Positions 46,461 through 56,765 of a stretch of 56,765 nt of DNA are shown in pieces. The DNA is from Diphasiastrum complanatum (Eukaryota > Streptophyta > Lycopodiopsida > Lycopodiales > Lycopodiaceae), in contig MU833411.1 in NCBI GenBank assembly GCA_029204225.1, forward strand, positions 1-56,765, given 5' to 3'. How positions within the stretch are numbered: position 1 is the first letter of the stretch; each line of letters opens with the position of its first letter. A program made the position numbers and the translations under genes. The notes under the pieces are model-generated. The model searched no databases and had not been told where the DNA came from. It saw only the letters and a program-made list of their open reading frames with translations.

Positions 46461-49087
46461 AACAAAACTCTAGATTTACATTCTCGTACACAAAATTAGA
46501 ATCTCCCAGGTTTAAGGATTCATTTTTATTTTTGTTGGTTTCGCAAAAAATTTGTTCTTCACAAAATTTGCCAGTTCCACCAGAGAGAGAAAATGTGGAA
46601 AACACAGTGTTTCATTACAAGGGATTTGTGTGGAAACAAGGGTATCAATTTCTTTCCACAAGTTGTTGGAGCAGCCTATATCCACCAATTAGGTGGATCT
46701 AAACCTTGGTTTTCATTTGTGGATCAATAGAGAGAGAAAACACTTGTTCTTCGCTTTTTGAGTGCTTAAGTAGATCCAAATTTTTCGGTTTTTTCAAGGA
46801 GAGAGCCTTGTCAGAACATCTTGAAAAATTTTAGGAGTTGATGTACTTTGAGGTAGAAATACTTGTCAGAACATTTCGAAATTTTTTTAGCTCATTCCCA
46901 ACATTAGATCAACCTGGTACAACTTGATTTCATCCTATTTGGATGAGCGAGCAAAAGTTATAGCCAAACCCTACAATTGACTCCTGGCGAGATTGAACAT
47001 TCCCACGGTGCCTTTAGCCTATCGGTATGTAGTGTCGGATGTGAAGGCTACTAGGTATTCTTACGTATTTTTAAGTTAGGCTTTCTAGGTGTTTTTAAGT
47101 ATTGTTTTTTATTTTTCCTAAGTCTAGTCTACGGCCTATTAAGTATCAGTGGTTTTGGTCTTTTTGGGGGCAGTTAGTTATTGATTTCTTGCATTGATTA
47201 TTGTTTATTGAATTTGCCAATGATAATTACAAGTTTGTACATGCATTTTGTACCAAGCACGATTTCATAAGCAGCGATCTTTTTTATGAAAATTGCTTTG
47301 TTGAACTTACAATTTTATACGCAAACTTGTTATTCAAGGGGAAATGGCAAAGTAAGAAATTCCTGCAATTGGAGAAGTTCTCTACTTCTCCCGAATACCG
47401 ACTGGTATGTCTCGATAAGGGAGACCCGATCAATTTTAATTGCTTGCTTTACACGATTTGTAAGCCCTTTAGGAATTTTTTTTAAGCAATAAACCATGAC
47501 ATAATCAAAGGCAATCGGTTAACTGTCGCATGGGTAATTTGGAATTGGCATCTATGTCCAAATGATTTTCGATTTTTTGGCGAAGGTGCAGCCCTTTGAC
47601 CACCGTCGTTGCGTCATTAAAGGGCATGCATGGCTAAAATGGCCTTGAGAACCAAAACCAATAAGCCAATGAATAGGGGAAATATGAAGTTTTTTTTTGA
47701 TAAACTAGAAGCTGTTGCTAGCTAAAAGAACTAAGAGAAAAAAACAATTAGCAGTGATATGCCATTTGACACTCTAAATTCAAGTTGTTACATTTAAGAA
47801 CCAAGAAATTTGACAAAAACATGATACAACTGGAAAGCTCTAAGGTTGAATAAAGATTATGCAATTTTTGTATTGGACATTGAATTAATTCGACCCGTCA
47901 AGTATAGCAATTCTAATCGAAACATTAGTCAAATAATTGGATTGAATTCCTACTCATTCTTTCCCATTTCTACATCTGTCACTCGTGGAATGTTAGGTTG
48001 AGACCTACAACCCTTTTAGTGACCGAAAAGAATAAGAAAATGGTGAAGAAAAATGTGAGTTGGAATTTGTGTTTGTACTCTGAAGTTGGATTTTGTGATA
48101 GCTCCCAAGCACTTCACATAGCTCATAAGTTATTTGAGTAATTCCAAAAAAATTGATTTTTGGATGATAAGATCAAGGAGTGGACGGTTTTCCTGGAGGA
48201 AGAACCTGTGGTATGGGATGCAGGCAATTCCAAAGGGGGGATCTAAAACTAACTGGATCGAGTTGACCATTGTAATGCTGTAAATCTAAAAAGATGCCGA
48301 ATATTGTTGGTCACAAGAGGGTGTTTTGTTAGAATTTTGAGATATTAGTCATGACCCCTTATGGATATCTCAAATTTATAAAACCGGAAAGCCTACGAGC
48401 TATTTCTTTATACTAGGAATATATTTGTGAATTTCTTAACATTAAACCCAATTTCATGTGATTCCTTGGAAGGTAATTTTTTACTCGTTGACCTTGGACG
48501 ATGTCACATGATTGGATAATGAAATTGTTTTTTAATATATCTTTCCTCATTTAAGTAAATGTGTTGGGTCATTTAACGGTGTTGAGTTACATTGACGCAA
48601 CACATATTTTTGACTTTCGAGATCTTTTAAAAGTTTTTTAGCTAAGCATGTCTAGACTGATATGCGCCTTTTGGAAACTCATGTAGTTTCCTATTAAAAG
48701 GAGGAGAAGTTGGTGATAAAAAGTTATCTAAGAGAAATATCTATTGCATAGATTCCAGGAGGAATCTGTATAGATGAGAAGACCTTTCTAAAATTAGAAT
48801 TGATGGGATATTTTGATCCATAGCTTGGGGGCTAGATCCGTAAGATCTAGGTTTGCTTGGGTTGATTTGTCCACCATCCGATTCCCTTGTGTTGCTTTGT
48901 TGCGGCTTGCTTGGCCATTGTATCTTTGGTGAGAGTCTTTATAGCTGAGTTGGTCAGTTGACACTTTTGTTGGCCATGTATGCGGCAATACGTTTGTGAG
49001 TGCGTATAGCACTATGTACCTTGTTAGGTGAACAAGCGAAGCATGTAAGTCCTTGGGGTTTTTCTAGAGATCCCCTAGAGTATCTTG

Positions 49088-49260
49088 ATGGATTTTATTA
49101 TCGGACTATCCAGGACCTCGAGTCAGCATGATTCGGTCACTGTAGTAGTGGATAGGTTCACCAAGATGACTCACTTTATTGCCACCCGAAAGACGATGAC
49201 ACATGAGTTTTCTATGTTGTAATCATTAATTAGGCATGTATATCAAAATCTGTTGTGCAA
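49088..49260 (+). pseudogene. Ty3/gypsy integrase scrap inside the Obg intron
   Basis: The plus strand reads [20 protein letters not shown] then [18 protein letters not shown], the gypsy integrase core (MDFI-x-GLP ... VVVDR-x-TKMAHF). A TAA follows and only a short trace continues. It lies about 230 bp before Obg exon 4. Confidence 0.8.
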
Positions 49261-49486
49261 GCATTGATTTTACTATTGTCTTATTTGACCCCCCCTGCTC
49301 TTGGGAAAAAGAAAAAAAGGGAGAGGTTTTTTTAAATTGTGTATGTGTGTTTCAAATGTTGGTTACTTGGCCTGGCCTGGCCTACCTTGATTGTGTGTAA
49401 TTCAAGTGCAGTTATTGATATTTGAAAGCTTGTTATATTCTATGCTAAGTGTCATGGTAATAGTTCTGATTTATATGTCAACATAG

Positions 49487-49549
49487 AATGGAAATCGAGG
49501 TGGACAAGGCTATTCAAAAAAGAGAGTCGGAAGCGGAGGCTCAGATAAG
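49487..49549 (+). CDS. Obg exon 4
   Basis: A 63 bp exon bounded by ACATAG and GTAATT. It encodes NGNRGGQGYSKKRVGSGGSDK in phase 0, matching the Obg-fold segment with a glycine-rich loop and a conserved Gly-x-Asp/Gly-Lys before the strand that leads to VPVGT in the next exon. Confidence 0.75.
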
Positions 49550-52500
49550 GTAATTGCAGTAATTTAACTATGTGAAGTTAATAACCTTGAGTGCTTGCTT
49601 TTACTTTAGAATGTATTATTCTTTCTTTTGAGTTCTGAACAAAACATCAAATAAAACCTGTAAAATATATGTTGTGATATGTGAACTAAGTATCAGTTAA
49701 GAAACATATATTCGTGACCAAAAAGTACACAGAATGCATAAAACAGAGAAATATTGCAAATGTATCGATCAACAAATGAAGAATGGAACAATGACAATGT
49801 CTATGAGTATGCTGGTAGAAGCAAGTTAAATTCAAGCTACTACAATGCTAGTAAACTGCTATAACACTAGTCCCTCAACAATCAATGATGAGGCTTGCAG
49901 GTCCATTAATGCGCATTTGTTTTGATTGTCTAAGTCCGGCTTTGGATCTAGTAATAGTGAATCAATCATTGAATGTCTGGACTAAACAGCAACCAATAAT
50001 TGACAGATCCAAGGTACCATGGTCCATGTAAGTGTGATATTTGACCTACAACTCTTCCTCTTTTCAACACTGTCCATGATGTTGGTAGAACGAAAATATT
50101 AAAGCCACATTATGAAAGTGTTGAATATTTTAAATTGAAGGTGATAAATTAGTACTCACAAAACTCGAACAATGGCTGTATATATGCTGATTGGAAACTC
50201 ACATGACATGGATTGCTCAGGAATGCCAAACACAGGTATTTTTACGAACTAGGTGACTGCAATACCATTGGACTTTGCATTCCAATAGACGGTTGCTGGT
50301 ATAGTGGACCAAGAATAACAAGCAAACGCATGAATGTGAAGCACTTGACTGAAGCATGTGATAAGAACTTTGTTACTGCATACAAGGAGATTGTGCTAGC
50401 TACATACACCAAGTAAAGGCATCCATATGATTCCATGGCTAAAGATTGCCATAGAATCTACGTCACTAAAACACATGCTTCCAAGCCTATGGATCGTCTG
50501 TTGAGAATAACAGTGATCCCATCAAGTGGAACCAAGACCATAAGTAGACTTTGAGTGAATCAGCAGCATGAAAAAACTAATGTACGGCAAAGTATATTGA
50601 TAGCCCATGAATGCCTTTCAATAATAGAGGTGGACTTTTATGTCCTGACATAAACCATTGACGAAATCACTAGTTGCAGAAGCAAATATACAGCATTCTA
50701 GGAATAATGTACTGCCATTGCTGATGGAAGTGCTATGCTGTACCATATTTTTTCAGTCAAGAACCTATTGCACGTAGCCATAGCAAAGATCTAAGTAACA
50801 AATTGAGTCAAGAAAATAAACTCCAATGTAGACATGTAATAAGTGCACTAAATTGCAGAAGCAAGATAGCCATAACAACTTTGAATGATAGCCATAACAC
50901 CTGTGAGAAGTAATTGATAAGTTCATTACATTGCAATACGCCAATTGTATAGACCAATACTGATGTATCTGATTGGGAGTGCATGAATATAGCCAGAGGC
51001 AAGTGACTAAGCCAAGTTTGTCACGTGAACAGTGAAAGTGGTAGAGCTGTACATTACAAGAGAATCCAAGGTATCCACAAGGACCAAGAATGCCATGTAG
51101 AAGCAACATAAAAAATCATGAGTCTGCATAACTTGAAGTGACAAATTGTCTGAATTTAGTTGTGTAAACCATGAATACCACATGATCATAGTGTCCAATC
51201 TCGGCCAAGCAAACTGCAAGGACCAAGAGTGCCATGGGAAAGCAAGAGGAGGTATCCAAGTACGGTTGTTTGTAAAGTAAAAAAAAAAAATTGGCCAAGT
51301 TCCAGGACGGGCAACTAACGTCCAACCCATGTTTGCTAGATTCTTTCAAAGCACCTCAGCATGTATTGTAGATAAGTGCTCATCAAGACAGAATGGACAT
51401 TTTGAGATCAGAGACAAAGGGCCTAAGGGATGTTTCGTCGTCTTTCCGCGGTGCCTGTGAGTGGCAAGTAGAAGCCTTTGCGGGTGGTCTAATGACAACT
51501 ATAGACATTGCTCCTTCCAAGGTTTTGAAAAAGTGTTGGCGTGAAGGTGAGGGACAAACGTTTTCTATGCTGCAATGGAGTCAGAAGAAGCTATTTATGT
51601 GAGAATACCTAATCTTCATGATTTCTTTGCCCTTTCTTTCTTGATGAACATTTATCTGGAATACTTTCAAGATGTATTCAAAATCCACGGCAAACATGGG
51701 TTGGAAATTATGGCTAGAACCGATATAAAGATCCATAAGACTTAAATCTGACATTGAATACCAGATCTTCTATCATATAGCAATTGGTGTGTGCAGTAAC
51801 TACTGCATGAGGAATGATGGGCTTTGGAAAACTCTCAAAGCAATATCAGATCACAGTAGGAGTTATGAAAAAGTGACAAGAAGTCATCAAGCACACATGG
51901 CAGCTCTGGCAAGATTGCTTTCATGTGTTGAATCATGATTACTTCCAAAAGATGAGTCGTTACACATTCTCTAGATCCAACCCTTTTATTCCAAGTTTGC
52001 TTTACTTATGGACACCTTCCTTTTCAACCAGAGGAAATGGATCAAAGACAGAGTTCTAAAAACTGAATTCTAAATTCTTCAATGCAAACAAATGGCCTCC
52101 AACATAGAAACTATGAATCGGCTAAAACGACTTCTAAATTCCAAAGAAAGTGATAGTTGCTTGGCTTCATCAGACACAGAAGTGGAGTTGCTCAAGCTCA
52201 AGCTTCATAAGAGGTCCTTGGGTTTCGATTGTAGCAGAAAGGCATGAGATATCACTCCTTTTTTTGAGCTCTTGTTAATACTACGTTAATTATTTAAGTG
52301 GTATTTCCTCTCTCTTTTGGTTTTCTACTTTGGTATTCTGATAGCAATTAGCATTAGAGCACTTTCTGATACAGGAGTGGGCGCTAACTTCTAAATTGTT
52401 TAGATCCTCAATTGTGTAGGGTGCTTAAATGGTCGAGCATCAATTTTTCATTTAAAGACAAAATTTCAATTCTTTTGGCTGTAATTTTCTGTACAGTAGT

Positions 52501-54875
52501 CAGATTCTCTCTTTTACTGGATCTCTAGATTATTTTCTTGAACAGCTGAAATGCCCTAGAAAATAGGGCATTAGACAGTTTCTCTTATAAGTCAGTGTTT
52601 TGACTTTTGTGGTCACGGGTTTGGAAGTTTTTGATCTGTTTACCCCCAACATTTCATACAGTAAGGTGCTTTTCATGCACTCTGCAGATCTTGATATTGA
52701 TAATTGAAAGTTGAGAAGCTAATTTCTTAAACCTATTAGGTATTTTAAATTTCCATCCTTTTATACTTCTTGGTGACAAAACTTTTTACATCAGTATTCT
52801 TCCTACAGTAGGGCACTTCTCGTTGGTCAGTAAATCTATATGTTTGGTCTTCCAACAGTGAGTTGTTGCTACTCAATTCTACGGGTTGTAAATATGACAT
52901 CTTAAGGTTAGAGAAATCAAAGTCATGATTTTTACATTATTTTGTCACTTAATCTCTTTCAAGATTTTCTTTCAACATCTCTTTCCACCAATGTGTTTCC
53001 CACAGTGGGTGGTTGGTTTCCCCTATTACAAATTGCTGAGATATATACAATTCGAGATATTGGTAGTTTTTGCTTTTCATTCTATCATGTATGGTTCTAA
53101 GATTTTATAGAAGGGAGACTACAAGACTCAGCTACACGTAAGGACTATAGTTAAGAGACAGATTTTCATCAAAGAGTAAACAAGTGATAGAAAGATTTTG
53201 GTGAGAGTTACTCAGAGACAAATGTCTAGATGAACCATACATGTCTCCAGAAGGGACATAGGTACTTGCGTACAACATACATGCATCTACGAAGAGGACA
53301 CCAACACTGAATAACTGCCTATGAGTCAATGACAGTATATGCAGCTGGGCCATGTACACTTAAAGTTACTGATACTATCAGCCCCAGCATTATACAATGG
53401 ATTTTATGTATCATTGCTCCAATTGTGCTACAACAGCTTCTCAGGTCAGGACAAGAGTTAGAGATATAACAATCATTCCATGTACGATCCTAGGTACTAT
53501 GGTTTTTGTATTGAGGGTCTATTTTAATGGGGGCTTATTGTGTATGGTAGCATCATGCCGGGCTTTCTATTTGGCAGTCATTGCTTATAACACAAATATG
53601 ATATCTTGGTTTATATCATCTGAGTGACCTTTTGCGGTTGATTCCACGAATCATGGCCCCTTTCAAATAGCTTGGGACTGAAGGAGTTTGTGGTCCTCGA
53701 TCATGGCCCTTCAAATAGCTTGGGACTGAAGGAGTTTGTGGTTCTCTGACTTTTGTGGCTTTTACTACATTATCTATATGGCATGCGTGGTCTATGTGGG
53801 CTGCCTTTGGATATGGTTGATAATCATATTTTTACATATTCAGGTGTACTCTTCAGCTATGCACATAGCATGTGATATATATGGTACCAGATTTTTATTG
53901 GTGTATTGCTCTTCATTGGTTTCGTACATTGGTCCATATTGATGTATTCATGAAGCATCCGTGGTCCATTTGGTTGGCTTGGTAGATCAATCTATTTGCA
54001 GGGTTTTCCATGTTGATGCATTCTTCCAGTTCTCTTGGGTCATTCGAATATCCATGGCTATTTGACATGTTCCGTTTTTATTTAGCTTCCACTTCAGCAC
54101 ATGCATTTTGACAGCTTCCACAGTATATGCAGGTAGTGATATTATGCTAACTACTTGGATTCGTCTTTGACATAGGCGTTTTGCGACATCTTCGATATAT
54201 GCATTTTGTTGCAGTTTCTGTGTCTTGGCATCGACACCGAGGATAATGCCTTCTTCAGAAATGAGAATTATTTTACTATTGGGCATTTATGCACACAGCC
54301 TTAGGCTGTGGACCTTTGGTTTGGTATTTAACATTATACCGCATACTAAGGGCACTGTGGCCCTTTTTATGGCATGACTTGGCACTTCGTGACGGTCTTT
54401 GTTTATCGAATTGTAGCAGTTCATTAGGATGTGCGCGACAATGAGTGTATAATTGATGGGCCCTTCCGGGTTCCGGCAAGTAGATTGGTAGGCATCAATT
54501 ATATAGTTTGGAATGGTTGATTGAGCATGCTTAGCCTCTAGCTAGTTAGTTCGGATAGGTCATTTTCACATTAGTTGCTCACTAGATCAGTACACTAAGC
54601 ATGGATGAACATATTGTTTGTGGCTATCATTGACTCTCCCATTGATTATGATTGTTCTCTAATTCTCTATTAGTATGTTTGCATTCTCCTCTCTTTATCT
54701 GGGTTTTGGTGTACCATCAGAGGACTATAGTCTATTATTTATAACGTAAACTTTTTTCATGGTTATTTCAGGGCTGTGCAAATAAGCAAAACAAGATACA
54801 TGTTGACAAGAAATATGGTGCATAAGGTGAAGGGCATCCTAAGCATTTGTATGGTGGTGTTTTTACAGGATTTCT

Positions 54876-54911
<36 letters not shown>

Positions 54912-55350
54912 CGCGCTGGGTTTGGGTTTCATTAGGCTCCTTGGTTACCTTCTTCAGTAAATCTGTCAGTCTGGCTTCCCTGGTTAAGGCTTTAAACCTA
55001 ATCTCCTTATCATAGGAGAGCTGTTCAAGCATGGTTACAACATGCGAGGCTCATTATAAATCTGAAAACTTTGGATTTTAGTAGTTTTAGAGGCCCACAT
55101 GTCATGGATTTCGTTATTAGTGCGACAAAATTCAAATTTCAAACAAGGCACGAACATCTCAAAGGAGAAAAATATCATCACTAGAGCCAATGTTATCATT
55201 TTTGAAGATCAATATTTCTGGCTGGCGAGAACCCACTATATGCAAGTGATTGCTTCTGCAAAGAGGAGATAGTATAGTGGTTTTTTTTGGCCGCCATTTC
55301 TGGATCTGCACTTTTTGATGTGTTTTGCTGTCAAAAATGTCCTTTTGCAG
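49550..55350 (+). other. Obg intron 4 (about 5.8 kb)
   Basis: No domain-bearing ORF was seen. It contains a 50 bp tandem duplication at 53651-53747 and a run of 34 G at 54878-54911. The ORF at 51393-51602 (MDILRSETKGLRDVSSSFRG...) is less AT-rich than its surroundings but not recognisable. A short hairpin CACAGCC-TTA-GGCTGTG occurs near 54294. Confidence 0.5.
54878..54911. repeat. 34-nt G homopolymer
   Basis: An unbroken run of 34 G followed by GCGCGC. Such runs are rare and can form G-quadruplexes; they are also frequent sites of sequencing or assembly error. It lies within the Obg intron. Confidence 0.9.
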
Positions 55351-56465
55351 ATTGTACAAGTACCTGTTGGAACAGTTGTTCACCTTGCAAAGGGTAGCAT
55401 TCCATCAGTCAAAGGTTCCTTAATTTTGCCAGATGCAGCAGCATGGCAGGATGAAGAAACCCAACTTAAAGGCGTCGAAGTGTTGACCACAGGTTGCAAT
55501 AAGCAATTTCAGGAATGCTTAGGGAGTTCTGCTGATGCAATAAATACTGAAAATACCCTAGGTACAATTGTAGATGCTGTTGAGAGCCATTTGGTGTATG
55601 ATTCCGATGGTAATCGCCCATTGGTGGATGAGTATGATGACAATAATATGCTCAATGGCGAGGACAATTCTGGGGGAGCATTAAAATTGTTAGTTGCAAG
55701 CAATGTAGCTGAACTTGTGTCGCCTGGAGAGTGTCTTGTGGTGGCATCAGGTGGTCCCGGAGGTAGAGGAAACACAGCCATTGCACGAGGTTGTGCAGAG
55801 AAAAGGCGCTTCCTAGCCGTGAGTGTGAGCCTGGACAGCCTGGATCTGAAGCTGTTTTGATATTGGAATTAAAAACAATTGCTGATGTTGGTCTTGTTGG
55901 GGCCCCCAATGCTGGGAAAAGTACTCTTCTAGGTGCAATTTCCCGAGCAAAGCCAATGGTTGGACATTATGCATTTACAACGCTTAGACCCAACATTGGA
56001 AAAGTGGTCTTTGAGGACTATTTTGCCCTAACTGTTGCAGATATACCGGGACTCATACAAGGTGCTCATGAAGATAGAGGATTAGGTTTTGCGTTCTTGA
56101 GGACATATTGAACGTACTAAGGCTTTAGCATATGTCCTGGACTTGGCATCTGCTTTGGGAGACAACAAAGGAATTTCTCCATGGGATCAATTCGACCAGT
56201 CTGCAATATGAAGCTTGAGAAGTATCAAATTGGATTATCAAATCGGCCGTCTTTTGGTGGGTAGCGAACAAAATTGATGAAGATGGTGCTGAGGAGGTTC
56301 TAAATGAGCTAAGGAAGGCGCTTACCATCAATGCAATTTATCCCGTTTGTGCAGTTTTGGAGGAAGGCATCAATGCTTTAAAGTGGGGTTTACGAAACGC
56401 TTGTTGACGATCCAACTTTACATGGCAACAACTTTATCACAATTTGAGGATGTAGATAGATCACA
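55351..56465 (+). CDS. Obg exon 5: rest of Obg fold and GTPase domain, frame-disrupted
   Basis: The acceptor CCTTTTGCAG precedes ATTGTACAAG, reading [15 protein letters not shown]. The frame is open to about 55785 (acidic insertion, then [15 protein letters not shown]). It then shifts into [20 protein letters not shown] and [30 protein letters not shown] and [16 protein letters not shown]. An extra base near 56103 breaks AFLR-HIERTKA. Further extra bases near 56200, 56213, 56255 and 56260 break the stretch up to [20 protein letters not shown], and the frame then reads to [13 protein letters not shown] possible donor is at 56466. Confidence 0.75.
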
Positions 56466-56765
56466 GGTGATTTTTCAAGAATAACAGCATATGTTGATAA
56501 TGAATGTGTTTTTCCTACTTTCAAGAATAGTTGGCCATAAGATGGGTTGTGATGTCTTTTTCTCTGATTTCAATGTGAATGTCACCTTCAAGCAGGCGCA
56601 GCAGTTAGCTTTTCAGTGTAAACTTTATAGATTTTACGGTTTTCTCATTATAACAATCCAAAAACATGTTCTTATTCAACAATGGGAGGCCACGTTCTTG
56701 TGCTAGAACTGCAGTTGCTCTTTTGTTTCTGGTAAATGCTATTATGTCAAGGGTTCATGCACGAA
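56466..56765. other. Window end: probable further Obg intron or 3' sequence
   Basis: GTGATTTTTC after 56465 fits a donor, and an acceptor-like TTTATAG occurs near 56626. No further Obg coding sequence is recognisable before the window ends. Confidence 0.35.

Larger units (their letters stand above)
45325..49486 (+). other. Obg intron 3 (about 4.2 kb) with transposon scraps
   Basis: Contains a perfect-looking 27 bp tandem pair (45645-45671 and 45672-45698, one difference), a copia gag scrap (46220-46460) and a gypsy integrase scrap (49088-49260). Otherwise there is no recognisable gene. The ORF at 47201-47485 has no known domain. Confidence 0.55.
44683..56465 (+). pseudogene. Obg-family GTPase gene, probably mitochondrial; last exon frameshifted
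   Basis: Five exons can be assembled: 44683-44697, 44873-45107, 45242-45321 (or 45324), 49487-49549 and 55351 to about 56465. All use GT-AG borders and the phases agree. The product has an Arg/Lys-containing N terminus suited to organelle import, the glycine-rich Obg fold, and a G domain with P-loop [18 protein letters not shown] and NKID. Obg GTPases act in ribosome assembly; a plant-specific acidic insertion inside the Obg fold fits the mitochondrial (ObgM) type. The exon at 55351 has about five single-base insertions or equivalent shifts after 55780, so no intact protein is encoded. A retained intron structure argues against a processed copy. Either a decayed duplicate or assembly errors explain the shifts. 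The gene may extend past the window. Confidence 0.75.

Noticed and set aside
54763-55032. Poly-Pro or poly-Gly proteins across the G run
   Set aside because: Created by the 34-nt homopolymer; it lies in an intron.

Overview
This window reads as nuclear DNA of a land plant with a large, repeat-rich genome. The evidence is a GRAS transcription factor, a plant-only zinc-finger homeodomain (ZF-HD) gene, an EIN3-type relic, spliced genes with kilobase introns, plant Ty1/copia and Ty3/gypsy retrotransposons, and very long GA/CT microsatellites. A fern or other seed-free plant is my best guess, but this is inference and nothing in the window proves a species.

Host genes are sparse. An intact intronless GRAS gene, closest to the NSP2 symbiosis/strigolactone regulators, lies on the minus strand at 9804-11816, with a CT microsatellite and a tiny upstream ORF in its leader. 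An intact ZF-HD homeobox gene lies on the plus strand at 27433-28137, with a TATA box and a 17-codon upstream ORF. A spliced Obg-family GTPase gene, probably mitochondrial, covers 44683 to about 56465 in at least five exons. Its last visible exon carries several small frame disruptions, so it is either a pseudogene or poorly assembled. A decayed EIN3/EIL fragment lies on the minus strand at 41783-42239, with stops but no frameshift.

Most of the rest is transposon debris. 1-8.6 kb holds foldback elements, duplicated microsatellite units, a LINE-like scrap and a decayed copia pol. 14.5-15.6 kb is a direct duplication carrying two giant GA tracts. 18.1-23.4 kb holds an unidentified gag-like coding relic, a plus-strand gypsy pol relic and LTR-like minisatellites. 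30.3-39.0 kb is a minus-strand gypsy element interrupted by a copia element at 32479-37863. The copia copy has a full 5' LTR, inferred at 1.1 kb, and a 3' LTR cut to 524 bp. The junction also lacks part of the gypsy protease-RT linker, which points to one deletion across the boundary. The long Obg introns hold further copia and gypsy fragments and a 34-nt G run.

The three host genes show no operon-like or pathway link. One real connection stands out: a ~240 bp element with a 26-bp internal inverted repeat lies upstream of both the GRAS gene (12603-12847) and the Obg gene (44220-44455), in the same orientation relative to each gene. It is either a gene-proximal MITE-like family or a shared promoter module. 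I did not find a clearly new biological system. The best leads are this paired element, the array of primer-binding-site-like motifs in the copia leader, and the gag-like coding relic at 18.1-19.3 kb.
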